A stretch of 15,616 nucleotides of DNA from Pontiella desulfatans. Lineage in GTDB: Bacteria; Verrucomicrobiota; Kiritimatiellia; Kiritimatiellales; Pontiellaceae. Every line of letters starts with the position of its first letter. Within the stretch, counting starts at the first letter, position 1. The position numbers and the translations under genes were made by a program. The notes below the pieces were generated by a model that ran no database searches, was not told the origin of the DNA, and saw nothing but the letters and a program-made list of their open reading frames with translations. Below, one piece after another: positions 1 through 6,487 of this stretch. Location of the stretch: NCBI GenBank assembly GCA_029287275.1, contig JARFRL010000219.1, forward strand, positions 1 through 15,616, in the 5' to 3' direction.

Positions 1-66
1 CGTCGAAGTGACTCGCGAAAACAGATACCGCCGTTCCAAGGAGAGGTAGTATCAGATATTTTGTTT

Positions 67-1398
67 TCACACGTGGAAGTCCGAGGGGTTGAATTCAATT
101 CGTTGCTGGCTCGCGACGGCGCGGTTGACGGCCAGCACGGCGACGCAGGTTTCATAGCCTTTGTGGGCGGGGCAGTTGAGCTCCGTGCCATAGCGGATGG
201 CGTTGAAGAAGTTTTCCAGATGCGGCTGGTGGGCCGGCTTGGTCAGATCGATCGGTAGCGGCCACGCGCCGGCTTCGGCCGTCACGCGGACGTCGACCGC
301 GACGTTTTTCGTGGAGGACTTCTTGATCGGCGCGGCGACCTTTTTGATTAGGCCCTTTTCGGCGAACACGTCCCATTCGGGGGCGTGGGCCTCGCGCAGG
401 GCGGAGTTGCCGCGCTGGGGAACTTCCGCGATCTCGATGGTGCCGTTGGTGCCGCGGAAGGCCTCGGAGAAGCCGCGATGACCGGTGGTGGTTTGCGTTT
501 CATAGAACGCGCGCGCGACGCCCTCGGGCGTGTCGTATTCATAGACGCACATCACGTTGTCGTACCACTCGCGATGGTCGTAGAAGTCGGTGCCGCCGGA
601 GGCGATGACGGACTTGGGGTTGGTTTCCCAGACCCATTCGAACAGGTCGATCTGGTGGGAGCCGAGGTCGACGATCGGGCCGCCGCCGTATTTCTTGTAC
701 CAGCGCCAGTTGCGGAATTCGGTCATGGAGTTGTAGCCGAAGCGGTCGAGCGTCTCGGCGTCCATGGTGTATTTCTCCGGCCAGCCGATGTCGTCGGCCT
801 TGGCGCGGTTCCACTGCGCGGTGGCGGTGGTGACGGATCCGAGCAGCTTTTCCTGATGGATCAACTTCTCGATGGCGTGGATGTAGCGGGGGTTGGGGCG
901 GCGCTGATGGCCGATCTGCATCACCATGCCGGTGTCGGCCGCGGTTTTCACCATGGTCGCGGCTTTCTCGAGCGAGTTGGACATCTCTTTCTCGCAATAG
1001 ACGTGCAGGCCGGCTTCCATGCAGGCGTTGGCGTGTTCGGCGTGCATCCAGTCCGGCGTCGCGACCACGACCGCGTCGAGCTGGTCTTTTTCGTTCGCCA
1101 GCATTTCTTTGTAATCGACGTAGACGTTGACGTCGTGGCCGTACTTTTGGATGTAGCGGCTGGTGTAGCGCTGGTTGTATTCCCAGATGTCGCATACCGC
1201 GACGAAGCGGACGCCGGGAATGCGGAGGCAGGATTCGGTCAGGATGCGGCCCTGCGCGCCCGCGCCGATCAAGGCGATGTTGAGCTGATCCGGATTCTTC
1301 TTCGCGGCGAGCTCCGCGTTTTCCACGGCGCGCGCCTTAAGCGTGGCCAGCGTGGCGCTGGCGAGCGCGGCCGTCTGCATGAATTGCGTTCTGTTCAT
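67..1398 (-). CDS. Gfo/Idh/MocA family oxidoreductase with a decayed Tat-type leader
   Basis: 443-residue NAD(P)-dependent sugar dehydrogenase. The Rossmann dinucleotide loop IGAGAQG is at about 44-50. The usual EKP motif is CEKE here (E136-K137-E138), so the proline is replaced. The second-domain signature GGGPIVDLGSHQIDL lies at 238-252, with D244, H248 and D251 as likely active-site residues. The first 24 residues (MNRTQF, then an Ala-rich stretch) match the Tat leaders of secreted PVC homologues, except that the second arginine is threonine; export is therefore doubtful. Start choice: AGGAG lies 6 bases before the ATG. The gene has its own upstream region with a promoter and an AraC-like direct repeat, so it is probably a separate unit co-regulated with the 1921-5454 operon. 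Likely role: oxidation of a sugar or glycoside hydroxyl. The substrate cannot be read from sequence. Confidence 0.92.
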   Translation of the reverse strand: MNRTQFMQTAALASATLATLKARAVENAELAAKKNPDQLNIALIGAGAQGRILTESCLRIPGVRFVAVCDIWEYNQRYTSRYIQKYGHDVNVYVDYKEMLANEKDQLDAVVVATPDWMHAEHANACMEAGLHVYCEKEMSNSLEKAATMVKTAADTGMVMQIGHQRRPNPRYIHAIEKLIHQEKLLGSVTTATAQWNRAKADDIGWPEKYTMDAETLDRFGYNSMTEFRNWRWYKKYGGGPIVDLGSHQIDLFEWVWETNPKSVIASGGTDFYDHREWYDNVMCVYEYDTPEGVARAFYETQTTTGHRGFSEAFRGTNGTIEIAEVPQRGNSALREAHAPEWDVFAEKGLIKKVAAPIKKSSTKNVAVDVRVTAEAGAWPLPIDLTKPAHQPHLENFFNAIRYGTELNCPAHKGYETCVAVLAVNRAVASQQRIEFNPSDFHV

Positions 1399-1541
1399 TG
1401 CGATCTCCTGTCCCCGAATAATTTGTGAAATTAATTAACAAACGGCCTTTTTACTGCGATAGCCTTCCTCTTTCAACAACAAACAACCGTGGCTTCGCGG
1501 GGTTGAAAGACGGGCGTTTCTTGTATTTATGCCGTGCACCA

Positions 1542-1571
1542 TATATAGCGATCAAGCAACTGTCTTGTAAA
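1542..1571 (-). promoter_or_regulatory. Candidate sigma70-like promoter of the 67-1398 dehydrogenase
   Basis: On the minus strand, TTTACA (1571-1566) is followed after 18 bp by TATATA (1547-1542). The -35 hexamer overlaps the gene-proximal half of the direct repeat at 1564-1590. That arrangement fits class II activation by an AraC-type protein. It leaves a leader of about 140 nt before the start codon. The match is by eye and the sigma factor consensus of this organism is unknown. Confidence 0.4.
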
Positions 1572-1590
1572 AAAACCGCTATGAATTGTA
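1564..1590. promoter_or_regulatory. Candidate AraC-type operator: two TTGTA half-sites 21 bp apart
   Basis: CTTGTA at 1564-1569 and ATTGTA at 1585-1590 form a direct repeat with a start-to-start distance of exactly 21 bp, two helical turns. This is the spacing of classical AraC half-sites. The same arrangement, with the longer shared string GTCTTGTAAA, occurs at 5593-5621 in front of the PAS-AraC gene and the transporter operon. Relative to the metabolic gene that follows, both copies have the same orientation. Confidence 0.5.
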
Positions 1591-1701
1591 TGAATTCAGC
1601 ATTGCCGGTTTTAGACGCCACCTCGCGCGATCAGTGTTTAATAAAAGACGCCCGCGAATCCGATTTCAAGACATCTCGGCGTCGATTTCAGGAACCGCGT
1701 C

Positions 1702-1844
1702 TTACTTGATTTCGTCCGGCGCGTCGTAATCGCCGAGCGCGTATTGAACGCCCGCGAGATAGCGCGGGAGAATCCGGTTGTCGAAGTCGATCGGATGATT
1801 GTGGCCCATGGCGCCGACGACCAGCTTGAGGAGTGTTTTTTCAT
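1702..1844 (-). pseudogene. Short frameshifted reading frame, possible ThuA-like C-terminal remnant
   Basis: A near-perfect ribosome binding site (AGAGGAGG, 1857-1850) stands 5 bases before ATG (1844-1842). The ATG is followed by six A residues. Read straight on, the frame gives a low-complexity Ser/Thr/Arg-rich peptide. A -1 shift at the A run gives a 47-residue product starting MKKTLLKLVVGAMGHNHP and ending at TAA (1704-1702), with strongly GC-biased third positions like the neighbouring genes. The part GHNHP...LAGVQYALGD resembles the C-terminal end of ThuA-like (trehalose utilisation) domains, where GH is followed some 15 residues later by an I/V-x-W/Y-A-L-G segment. ThuA homologues often sit with Gfo/Idh/MocA genes. 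I infer a decayed gene with an internal deletion, or a small protein made by slippage. A 35-residue form could also start at the in-frame ATG (1809-1807). The family call is by eye. Confidence 0.4.
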
Positions 1845-1857
1845 CAGGTCCTCCTCT

Positions 1858-1895
1858 AAAATGAAAACCCGTTCCCGCGGGCCGCGGAAACGGGT
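1858..1895 (-). terminator. Rho-independent terminator of the transporter-dehydrogenase-isomerase operon
   Basis: The arms 1867-1880 and 1882-1895 form a GC-rich stem of up to 14 bp with one mismatch. On the minus strand the stem is followed by TTTTCATTTTA. It lies 25 bases after the stop of the isomerase gene. The strong ribosome binding site of the short frame at 1702-1844 begins only 1-2 bases beyond the T-rich tail, so that frame may be translated only from read-through transcripts. Confidence 0.75.
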
Positions 1896-1920
1896 AGCCA
1901 TGCCACGATCGAGGCTTGGT

Positions 1921-2913
1921 TTAGCTGTCGAACGCCTCGTCGAACACGCGGTCGGATTTCGGGAAATCGACCTGTTTGGTGAACGCGCAGGATTCGGTCG
2001 CGCCGTGAACGCGGTCCATCATGGCGTCTTCCCATTCGACGGAAAGCGGGCCGGTGTAGTTCTGCGCGTTGAGCGTGCGGATGATGTCCTCGAAGTTGAC
2101 GTCGCCGCGGCCGACGCTGCGGAAATCCCATCCGCGGCCCGGGGTGCCGAAGTTCAGGTGCGAGCCCAGAATGCCGCTTTCGCCGTCGAGCGTCACCGAC
2201 GCGTCTTTCATGTGCACGTGGTAGATACGGTCGGGGAAGGCTTTCAGGAATTTAACCGGATCCACGCCCTGCCATTCCAAATGCGACGGATCGAAGTTGA
2301 AGCCGAAGGCCTCGCGGTGGTTCACCGCGGCCAGCGCGCGGCGGGCCGTCACGATGTCGAACGCGATTTCGGTCGGGTGTACTTCCAGCGCGAACTTGAC
2401 GCCGACTTTGTCGAACACGTCGAGAATCGGATTCCAGAGCTTGGCGAACTGCTTGAAGCCGTCGTCGATCATCTTCTCGGACGCGGGCGGGAAGGAGTAG
2501 ATCATGTGCCAGATGGAGCTTCCGGTGAAGCCGTTGACGACTTTCACGCCCATGTTGGCCGCGGCTTTCGCGGTGTTTTTCATGGTTTTGACGGCCCACT
2601 TGCGTTGGCCCTCCGCGTCGCCCGCGAGTTCCGGCGGCGCGAACATGTCGGAACGGCCATCGTTGTTGAGGTCGCACACGAGCTGGCCCGCGAGGTGGTG
2701 GCTGATCGCGTGGCACTCGAGGCCGTGTTCGGCCAGCAGCGCGAGTTTTTCGGCGCAGTATTTCTTGGATCGCGCGGCTTTGTCGACGTCCATATGGTCG
2801 CCCCAGCAGGCGAGTTCAAGGCCGTCGAAGCCCATTTTTTTGGCCAGCGGGGCCAGTTCCGCGAGCGGAATGTCCGCCCATTGTCCGGTGAAGAGGGTTA
2901 CGGGTCTGCTCAT
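1921..2913 (-). CDS. Sugar phosphate isomerase/epimerase family TIM-barrel protein
   Basis: 330-residue xylose-isomerase-like (AP endonuclease 2 family) TIM barrel, a full length for the family. Likely divalent-metal ligands are E177 (in ALEVHP), D208 with H211 (FNFDPSH), H234 (YHVHMKD) and E293 (SVEWED), the usual Glu-Asp-His-Glu pattern. No signal peptide, so it is cytoplasmic. AGGAG stands 7 bases before the ATG. It is the last gene of the operon with the dehydrogenase (99-base gap containing palindromes) and the MFS transporter, and a terminator follows. Members act as epimerases or isomerases of keto-sugars and, in some 3-keto-glycoside pathways, as beta-eliminating lyases. With two Gfo/Idh/MocA dehydrogenases nearby, action on an oxidised sugar is likely. 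The exact substrate is unknown. Confidence 0.9.
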   Translation of the reverse strand: MSRPVTLFTGQWADIPLAELAPLAKKMGFDGLELACWGDHMDVDKAARSKKYCAEKLALLAEHGLECHAISHHLAGQLVCDLNNDGRSDMFAPPELAGDAEGQRKWAVKTMKNTAKAAANMGVKVVNGFTGSSIWHMIYSFPPASEKMIDDGFKQFAKLWNPILDVFDKVGVKFALEVHPTEIAFDIVTARRALAAVNHREAFGFNFDPSHLEWQGVDPVKFLKAFPDRIYHVHMKDASVTLDGESGILGSHLNFGTPGRGWDFRSVGRGDVNFEDIIRTLNAQNYTGPLSVEWEDAMMDRVHGATESCAFTKQVDFPKSDRVFDEAFDS

Positions 2914-2935
2914 TGGTTTGCTCCTTTGGATGGGT

Positions 2936-2994
2936 CGAAAGTCTGAAAGTCGAAGGTCAAAGGTCGGGACTTTCGATATTCCGACCTTCGACTT
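2936..2994. repeat. Degenerate GTC(N)GAAA tandem units with mutually exclusive hairpins
   Basis: This stretch in the 99-base gap between the isomerase and dehydrogenase genes is built of imperfect 7-8 base units (GTCGAAA, GTCTGAAA, GTCGAAG, GTCAAAG). AAGTCGAAGGTC (2947-2958) can pair with its reverse complement at 2983-2994, or AAGGTCGG (2960-2967) with 2981-2988; the two stems share bases and exclude each other. No T-run follows, so it is not a simple terminator. It may be an intergenic palindromic repeat of the genome or an attenuating structure in the operon mRNA. Confidence 0.5.
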
Positions 2995-3012
2995 GGGACC
3001 GCGGCGAAGCCG

Positions 3013-4173
3013 CTAGAGCTTCGTCCACGCGGCGTTGTTGTTGCTGCTTCCAACCACCGCTTCGATGAATTTCATGCCGAGCACGCCTTCCTTGACGCCC
3101 GGGAAGTCCTTCTCGAGGTCGGTCGGCTTTTTCTTGGCGGCTTTGGCGCGGATGGTGTCCGCGAAGTTGCAATAGTTGTTGGCGAAGGCTTCCAGAAACG
3201 CCTCCGGATGACCGAACGGCAGGCGCGTGGCGCGGTCCGCGGCTTCGGATTTGGCGCCGATGTAGTCGTTGCCGCGCTTCCAGATCCGGGTCGGTTCGCC
3301 GAGTTTGTCGACGGTGAGCCAGTTCGGATGCTCCTGATGCCATTCGAGCGATCCGTCCTCGCCGTGAATCCAGATCGCGAGATTGTTTTCCTGCCCGATC
3401 GAGATCTGGCTGGCGTGCAGCAGGCCCTTGGCGCCTTTGCTCAGACGCAATAGGCAGCTCCCGTCGTCGTCGAGCCGGCGGCCCTTGACGAACGTCGTCA
3501 GATCGGCGGCGATCTCGCGGATCGTCAGGCCGGTGATGTATTCCGCCAGGTTCGCGGCGTGCGTGCCGATGTCACCCATGCAGCCCGCGATGCCGGACTT
3601 CTTCGGGTCGGTGCGCCAGGCCGCTTGTTGCGAGCCTTCCTTTTCGGTGGCGCGGGCCAGCCAGCCCTGCGGGTACTGAACGATCACTTTGCGGATCTTG
3701 CCGAGATCGCCTTGCTTGACCATGTCTTTGGCCAGCTTGACCATCGGATACGCCGTGTAGTTGTGCATCAGGCCGAAGACCTTCTTGGACTTCTGAACGA
3801 CGACTTTGAGCTCTTCCGCCTCCGCGACGGAGAGGGTCATGGGCTTTTCGCACATGACGTTGAAGCCCGCTTCGAGAAACGCTTTCGCGATCGGGAAGTG
3901 GGTGTGGTTGGGCGTGCAGACGGAGACGAAATCGACGCGTTCGTCTTCCGCCAGCGCCAGCTCGCCCGCGATCATCGCCTGAACGTCGCCATAGACGCGC
4001 TTCGGGTTGATCGCGAGTTCCTGGCCCATTTCCGCTGATTTCTCGGGGTCGATGTCGAACGCGCCCGCGACGATTTCGATCTGACCGTCCATGCGGGCCG
4101 CTTTGCGGTGCACGTCGCCGATGAAGGCGCCGGGGCCTCCGCCGATCATGCCCATGCGTAGTTTTCTATCCAT
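3013..4173 (-). CDS. Gfo/Idh/MocA family oxidoreductase (cytoplasmic)
   Basis: 386 residues, normal length, no leader peptide. The N-terminal dinucleotide loop IGGGPGAFIG (10-19) is followed by the canonical CEKP motif (108-111). The second-domain segment GCMGDIGTHAANL includes D201 and H205 as likely catalytic or substrate-binding residues. The C-terminal segment FPGVKEGVLGMKFIEAVV is typical of this PVC-type subfamily. AAGGAG lies 9 bases before the ATG, and the gap to the transporter gene is only 27 bases, so they are co-transcribed. Likely role: NAD(P)-linked oxidation or reduction of the sugar brought in by the MFS protein. It differs clearly from the 67-1398 paralogue (different leader, intact EKP), which suggests a different step or substrate position rather than a simple duplicate. 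Confidence 0.93.
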   Translation of the reverse strand: MDRKLRMGMIGGGPGAFIGDVHRKAARMDGQIEIVAGAFDIDPEKSAEMGQELAINPKRVYGDVQAMIAGELALAEDERVDFVSVCTPNHTHFPIAKAFLEAGFNVMCEKPMTLSVAEAEELKVVVQKSKKVFGLMHNYTAYPMVKLAKDMVKQGDLGKIRKVIVQYPQGWLARATEKEGSQQAAWRTDPKKSGIAGCMGDIGTHAANLAEYITGLTIREIAADLTTFVKGRRLDDDGSCLLRLSKGAKGLLHASQISIGQENNLAIWIHGEDGSLEWHQEHPNWLTVDKLGEPTRIWKRGNDYIGAKSEAADRATRLPFGHPEAFLEAFANNYCNFADTIRAKAAKKKPTDLEKDFPGVKEGVLGMKFIEAVVGSSNNNAAWTKL

Positions 4174-4200
4174 TGTTCAAATCTCCTTAAGTTGTCGGAA

Positions 4201-5454
4201 TTAAATTTCTTCGGCCTTGTAGCCGCCTTTTTTCTGGAAACCGATATGCAGCGCGGTGAAGACCACCACGAGAATGATCGCCAGGAACGAAACCGACTTG
4301 AGCGCGGCGCCGGGGCCGAGGTTGTCGAGTTTGCCTCCCATGATCGGCAGCACGATCGCGATGGAGGCCATGCCGGCGCCGCCGACGAGGTTCATGGCCA
4401 GCGCGCCGCCTTTCGGGAAGCGCTCGGAAACGATGCCGAGCATCGTCGGCCAGAAATAGGTTTTGCCCACGCCGAAGACGGTGGCCGCCGCGAACGCGAT
4501 CGGAGCCGGGGAGCCGTCGGGCAGCGAGCCGAGCCAGAACAGACCCAGGCCGGTCAGCACCGAGCAGACGATCAGCACGACGATCGGCGAGAATTTGTGC
4601 ACGACGCCGCCGAAGAAGAAACGGAGGATGAACATCAGGCCCGCGGTGTAGCAAAGGAACAGAATGCCGCCGGCTTCCATGCCGGTCAGCTGACCCATCA
4701 CGGCCGGGAACCACTGGTCGGGCCCAAGCTCGACCGCGGCGGTGAGCCACATCAGGCCGAAGATCAGGAAGAAGAGCGGCTTGAAGGTGCCCTTGACCAT
4801 GTCGCCGAAGGAAACCTTGGCCGCGACGCGTTCGGTCTGCGGGTATTGGCGCATCAGGCACATCACGAGATAGATGACCGCGGGAACGCAGATCGTGGAG
4901 AATTTAACCTGCCAGCTGACGCCGGCCTTGGACATCGCGAAGGCCATCAGGCCGCCGATGATCATGCCGCCCGGCCACCAGGCGTGGAGAATGTTGAGCA
5001 TCTTGCCCTTTTTGTCGGGGTAGATGGTCGCGGCGAGCGGGTTGATCACCCCTTCCACGATGCCTTGCGACAGGCCCATGACAAGGAAGCCGATGTAGAG
5101 CATGGTCGTTCCGGTGGTGGCGAAGATGCCCGCGACGACCTCGCCGTCGGCCAGTTCGGGTTTGGGCGCCGCCAGAACGAGGCCGATACCCAGGAGATAG
5201 CCGATCGAGGAGATGGCGTGCATCAGCTTCATGCCGAGCATATCCACCAGAACGCCGCACGCGAAAATCGCGAGCGTGAAGCCCCAGAAGGCCGGACCCC
5301 AGATCAGCCCCATCTGCTCGCCGCTAAGATGGAAATCCGTGCTGAGCGCGCCGGAAATATCACCGCGAATGGCGAAAACCATCGAGGTGGTGAGCAATGA
5401 AACACAGCTGGCGACGAAAAGCCAAGTGCGGTGGGGCGTGTTGTTTTCGGACAT
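4201..5454 (-). CDS. MFS sugar transporter (FHS/FucP-like)
   Basis: 417-residue inner-membrane major facilitator with about 12 hydrophobic segments. Features include a motif-A-like loop after helix 2 (GVLVDMLGMKLMH, 67-79), a polar pair in helix 4 (E134, N138 in GIVEGVINPLA) and HAWWPGG at 157-163, as in the fucose/glucose-galactose proton symporter group. Start choice: AGGAGG directly abuts an upstream ATG (5460-5458) but stands 6 bases before the ATG at 5454-5452, so the second is preferred; the first would add two residues. It is the first gene of the minus-strand operon, divergent from the PAS-AraC regulator. Uptake of a mono- or disaccharide is inferred; specificity is unknown. Confidence 0.9.
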   Translation of the reverse strand: MSENNTPHRTWLFVASCVSLLTTSMVFAIRGDISGALSTDFHLSGEQMGLIWGPAFWGFTLAIFACGVLVDMLGMKLMHAISSIGYLLGIGLVLAAPKPELADGEVVAGIFATTGTTMLYIGFLVMGLSQGIVEGVINPLAATIYPDKKGKMLNILHAWWPGGMIIGGLMAFAMSKAGVSWQVKFSTICVPAVIYLVMCLMRQYPQTERVAAKVSFGDMVKGTFKPLFFLIFGLMWLTAAVELGPDQWFPAVMGQLTGMEAGGILFLCYTAGLMFILRFFFGGVVHKFSPIVVLIVCSVLTGLGLFWLGSLPDGSPAPIAFAAATVFGVGKTYFWPTMLGIVSERFPKGGALAMNLVGGAGMASIAIVLPIMGGKLDNLGPGAALKSVSFLAIILVVVFTALHIGFQKKGGYKAEEI

Positions 5455-5594
5455 GATCATCCTCCTGTTGAATTTCTTTCCTCCGTGGCTTTGGATGATC
5501 GGCTCGCCGCGCGTTTCCCCGCGGCGTGTTTCCGATTCCCTCCGTCCACACTACTAAAGCATCGCTGAAGGTAATGGTTTTAATAAAGTCCGGT

Positions 5595-5621
5595 CTTGTA
5601 AATGCTGGGCTTCGACTTGTA
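5595..5621. promoter_or_regulatory. Candidate AraC-type operator between the regulator and transporter operon
   Basis: CTTGTA at 5595-5600 and again at 5616-5621: a direct repeat exactly 21 bp apart, sharing GTCTTGTAAA with the site at 1562-1571. On the plus strand the half-sites cover the -35 and -10 of the regulator promoter, which would allow negative autoregulation. On the minus strand TTTACA, overlapping the site, points at the transporter operon, but I find no convincing -10 for it. Confidence 0.5.
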
Positions 5622-5625
5622 TATT
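5596..5625 (+). promoter_or_regulatory. Candidate promoter of the PAS-AraC regulator gene
   Basis: TTGTAA (5596-5601), 18 bp spacer, TATATT (5620-5625). This gives a leader of about 16 nt before the start codon at 5648, enough for the GAGAGG ribosome binding site. It overlaps both half-sites of the direct repeat. Found by eye. Confidence 0.4.
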
Positions 5626-5647
5626 TTCGGCGTCGAGAGGCGTTGCG

Positions 5648-6391
5648 ATGAATAAGAGCGATTTTAAATCCAATTTCATGGCGCGGATGCACAGTCCGGA
5701 GCAAATGCAGGTGCTGTTCAATCACCTGCCCGACGTGTTCTATTTCATCAAGGACCGCGCCGGGCGTTTCGTGCTCGGGAACGACACCTTCGTGCGTCAG
5801 TGCGGCGTCGAGACCGAAGAGGAAATCATCGGCAAGAGCGACTACGATTTCTTTCCGCTCGGCCGCGCCGAGACCTATGTTACCGACGACACGTACGTCA
5901 TGGAGACCGGCGAAAGCATCATCGACCGCGTCGAGCTGGCGCCGGACCCGGGCAACTCGATCAACTGGTTCATCACCTGCAAGGTGCCGGTCTACTCCAA
6001 CGACGGCGAGATCATCGGTCTGGCCGGCACCTCGCGCGACATCACCCGCGCCGGGCTCGCGCTGCGGCCCTACACCGAGATGCGCTCCGTGCTCGAGTTC
6101 GTGCGCGACAACTACGCGCGCTCGATCGAAATCAAGGAACTCGCGGCGTTGGTGCACCTTTCCGTCAGTCAGTTCGAGCGCCGTTTTCGCAAGGTGTTCC
6201 AGATTTCTCCGCTCAAGCATATCATGAACGTGCGCATCCGCGCCGCCAGCCTGCGCCTCACCACCTCCAACGAAACCATCGCCGCGATCGCCATCGACTG
6301 CGGCTTCTACGACCACTCCCACTTCACCCGAAACTTCAGGAAAATCATGGGCGTTTCGCCCAAGGAATACCGCAAGCGCTACATGGGCTAA
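5648..6391 (+). CDS. PAS-domain AraC family transcriptional regulator
   Basis: 247 residues. Residues about 22-135 form a PAS sensor domain (FNHLPDVFYFIKDRAGRF at 24-41, then IGKSDYDFFP, and a closing segment ending DGEIIGLAGTSRDIT). Residues about 145-247 are the AraC DNA-binding domain with two helix-turn-helix units, including the signature FYDHSHFTRNFRKIMGVSP. GAGAGG lies 7 bases before the ATG. It is divergent from the transporter operon and is the obvious candidate to read the TTGTA direct repeats at 5595-5621 and 1564-1590. A PAS input rather than the usual sugar-binding cupin suggests the signal is a small metabolite or redox state; the ligand is unknown. Its last 30 bases recur exactly at 12614-12643. 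Confidence 0.92.
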   Translation: MNKSDFKSNFMARMHSPEQMQVLFNHLPDVFYFIKDRAGRFVLGNDTFVRQCGVETEEEIIGKSDYDFFPLGRAETYVTDDTYVMETGESIIDRVELAPDPGNSINWFITCKVPVYSNDGEIIGLAGTSRDITRAGLALRPYTEMRSVLEFVRDNYARSIEIKELAALVHLSVSQFERRFRKVFQISPLKHIMNVRIRAASLRLTTSNETIAAIAIDCGFYDHSHFTRNFRKIMGVSPKEYRKRYMG

Positions 6392-6437
6392 TGGAGCGAC
6401 AAAAAAACCGGTAGCTGGGCGACGCCCTAGTACGGAA

Positions 6438-6475
6438 AAAGGCGCGGCAATCAACCCGCCGCGCCTTTCGCCTTT
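6438..6475. terminator. Bidirectional terminator between convergent genes
   Basis: A perfect 11-bp inverted repeat, AAAGGCGCGGC (6438-6448) and its complement (6458-6468), with a 9-base loop. It has A/T tracts on both sides: CCTTTTAATT on the plus side and CCTTTTTCC when read on the minus strand. It sits between the AraC gene (plus) and the large hydrolase gene (minus) and can end both transcripts. Confidence 0.85.
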
Positions 6476-6487
6476 TAATTAAACGGC

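Noticed and set aside
385..1428. Long plus-strand open frame antisense to the first dehydrogenase
   Set aside because: Val/Gly/Ala/Asp-rich with no domain; it mirrors the codon bias of the well-supported minus-strand gene.
1425..1709. Plus-strand open frame between the first dehydrogenase and the isomerase
   Set aside because: No ribosome binding site, no family resemblance, and it overlaps the promoter/operator region of the minus-strand gene.
1744..2946. 400-codon plus-strand open frame antisense to the isomerase
   Set aside because: Arg/His/Glu-rich antisense artefact; it runs through a terminator hairpin and has no recognisable fold.
4192..5400. 402-codon plus-strand open frame antisense to the MFS transporter
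   Set aside because: His/Glu/Asp-rich low-complexity translation typical of the complement of membrane-protein codons.
5455..5460. Upstream ATG of the MFS transporter
   Set aside because: It directly abuts AGGAGG with no spacer; the ATG two codons later has ideal spacing.
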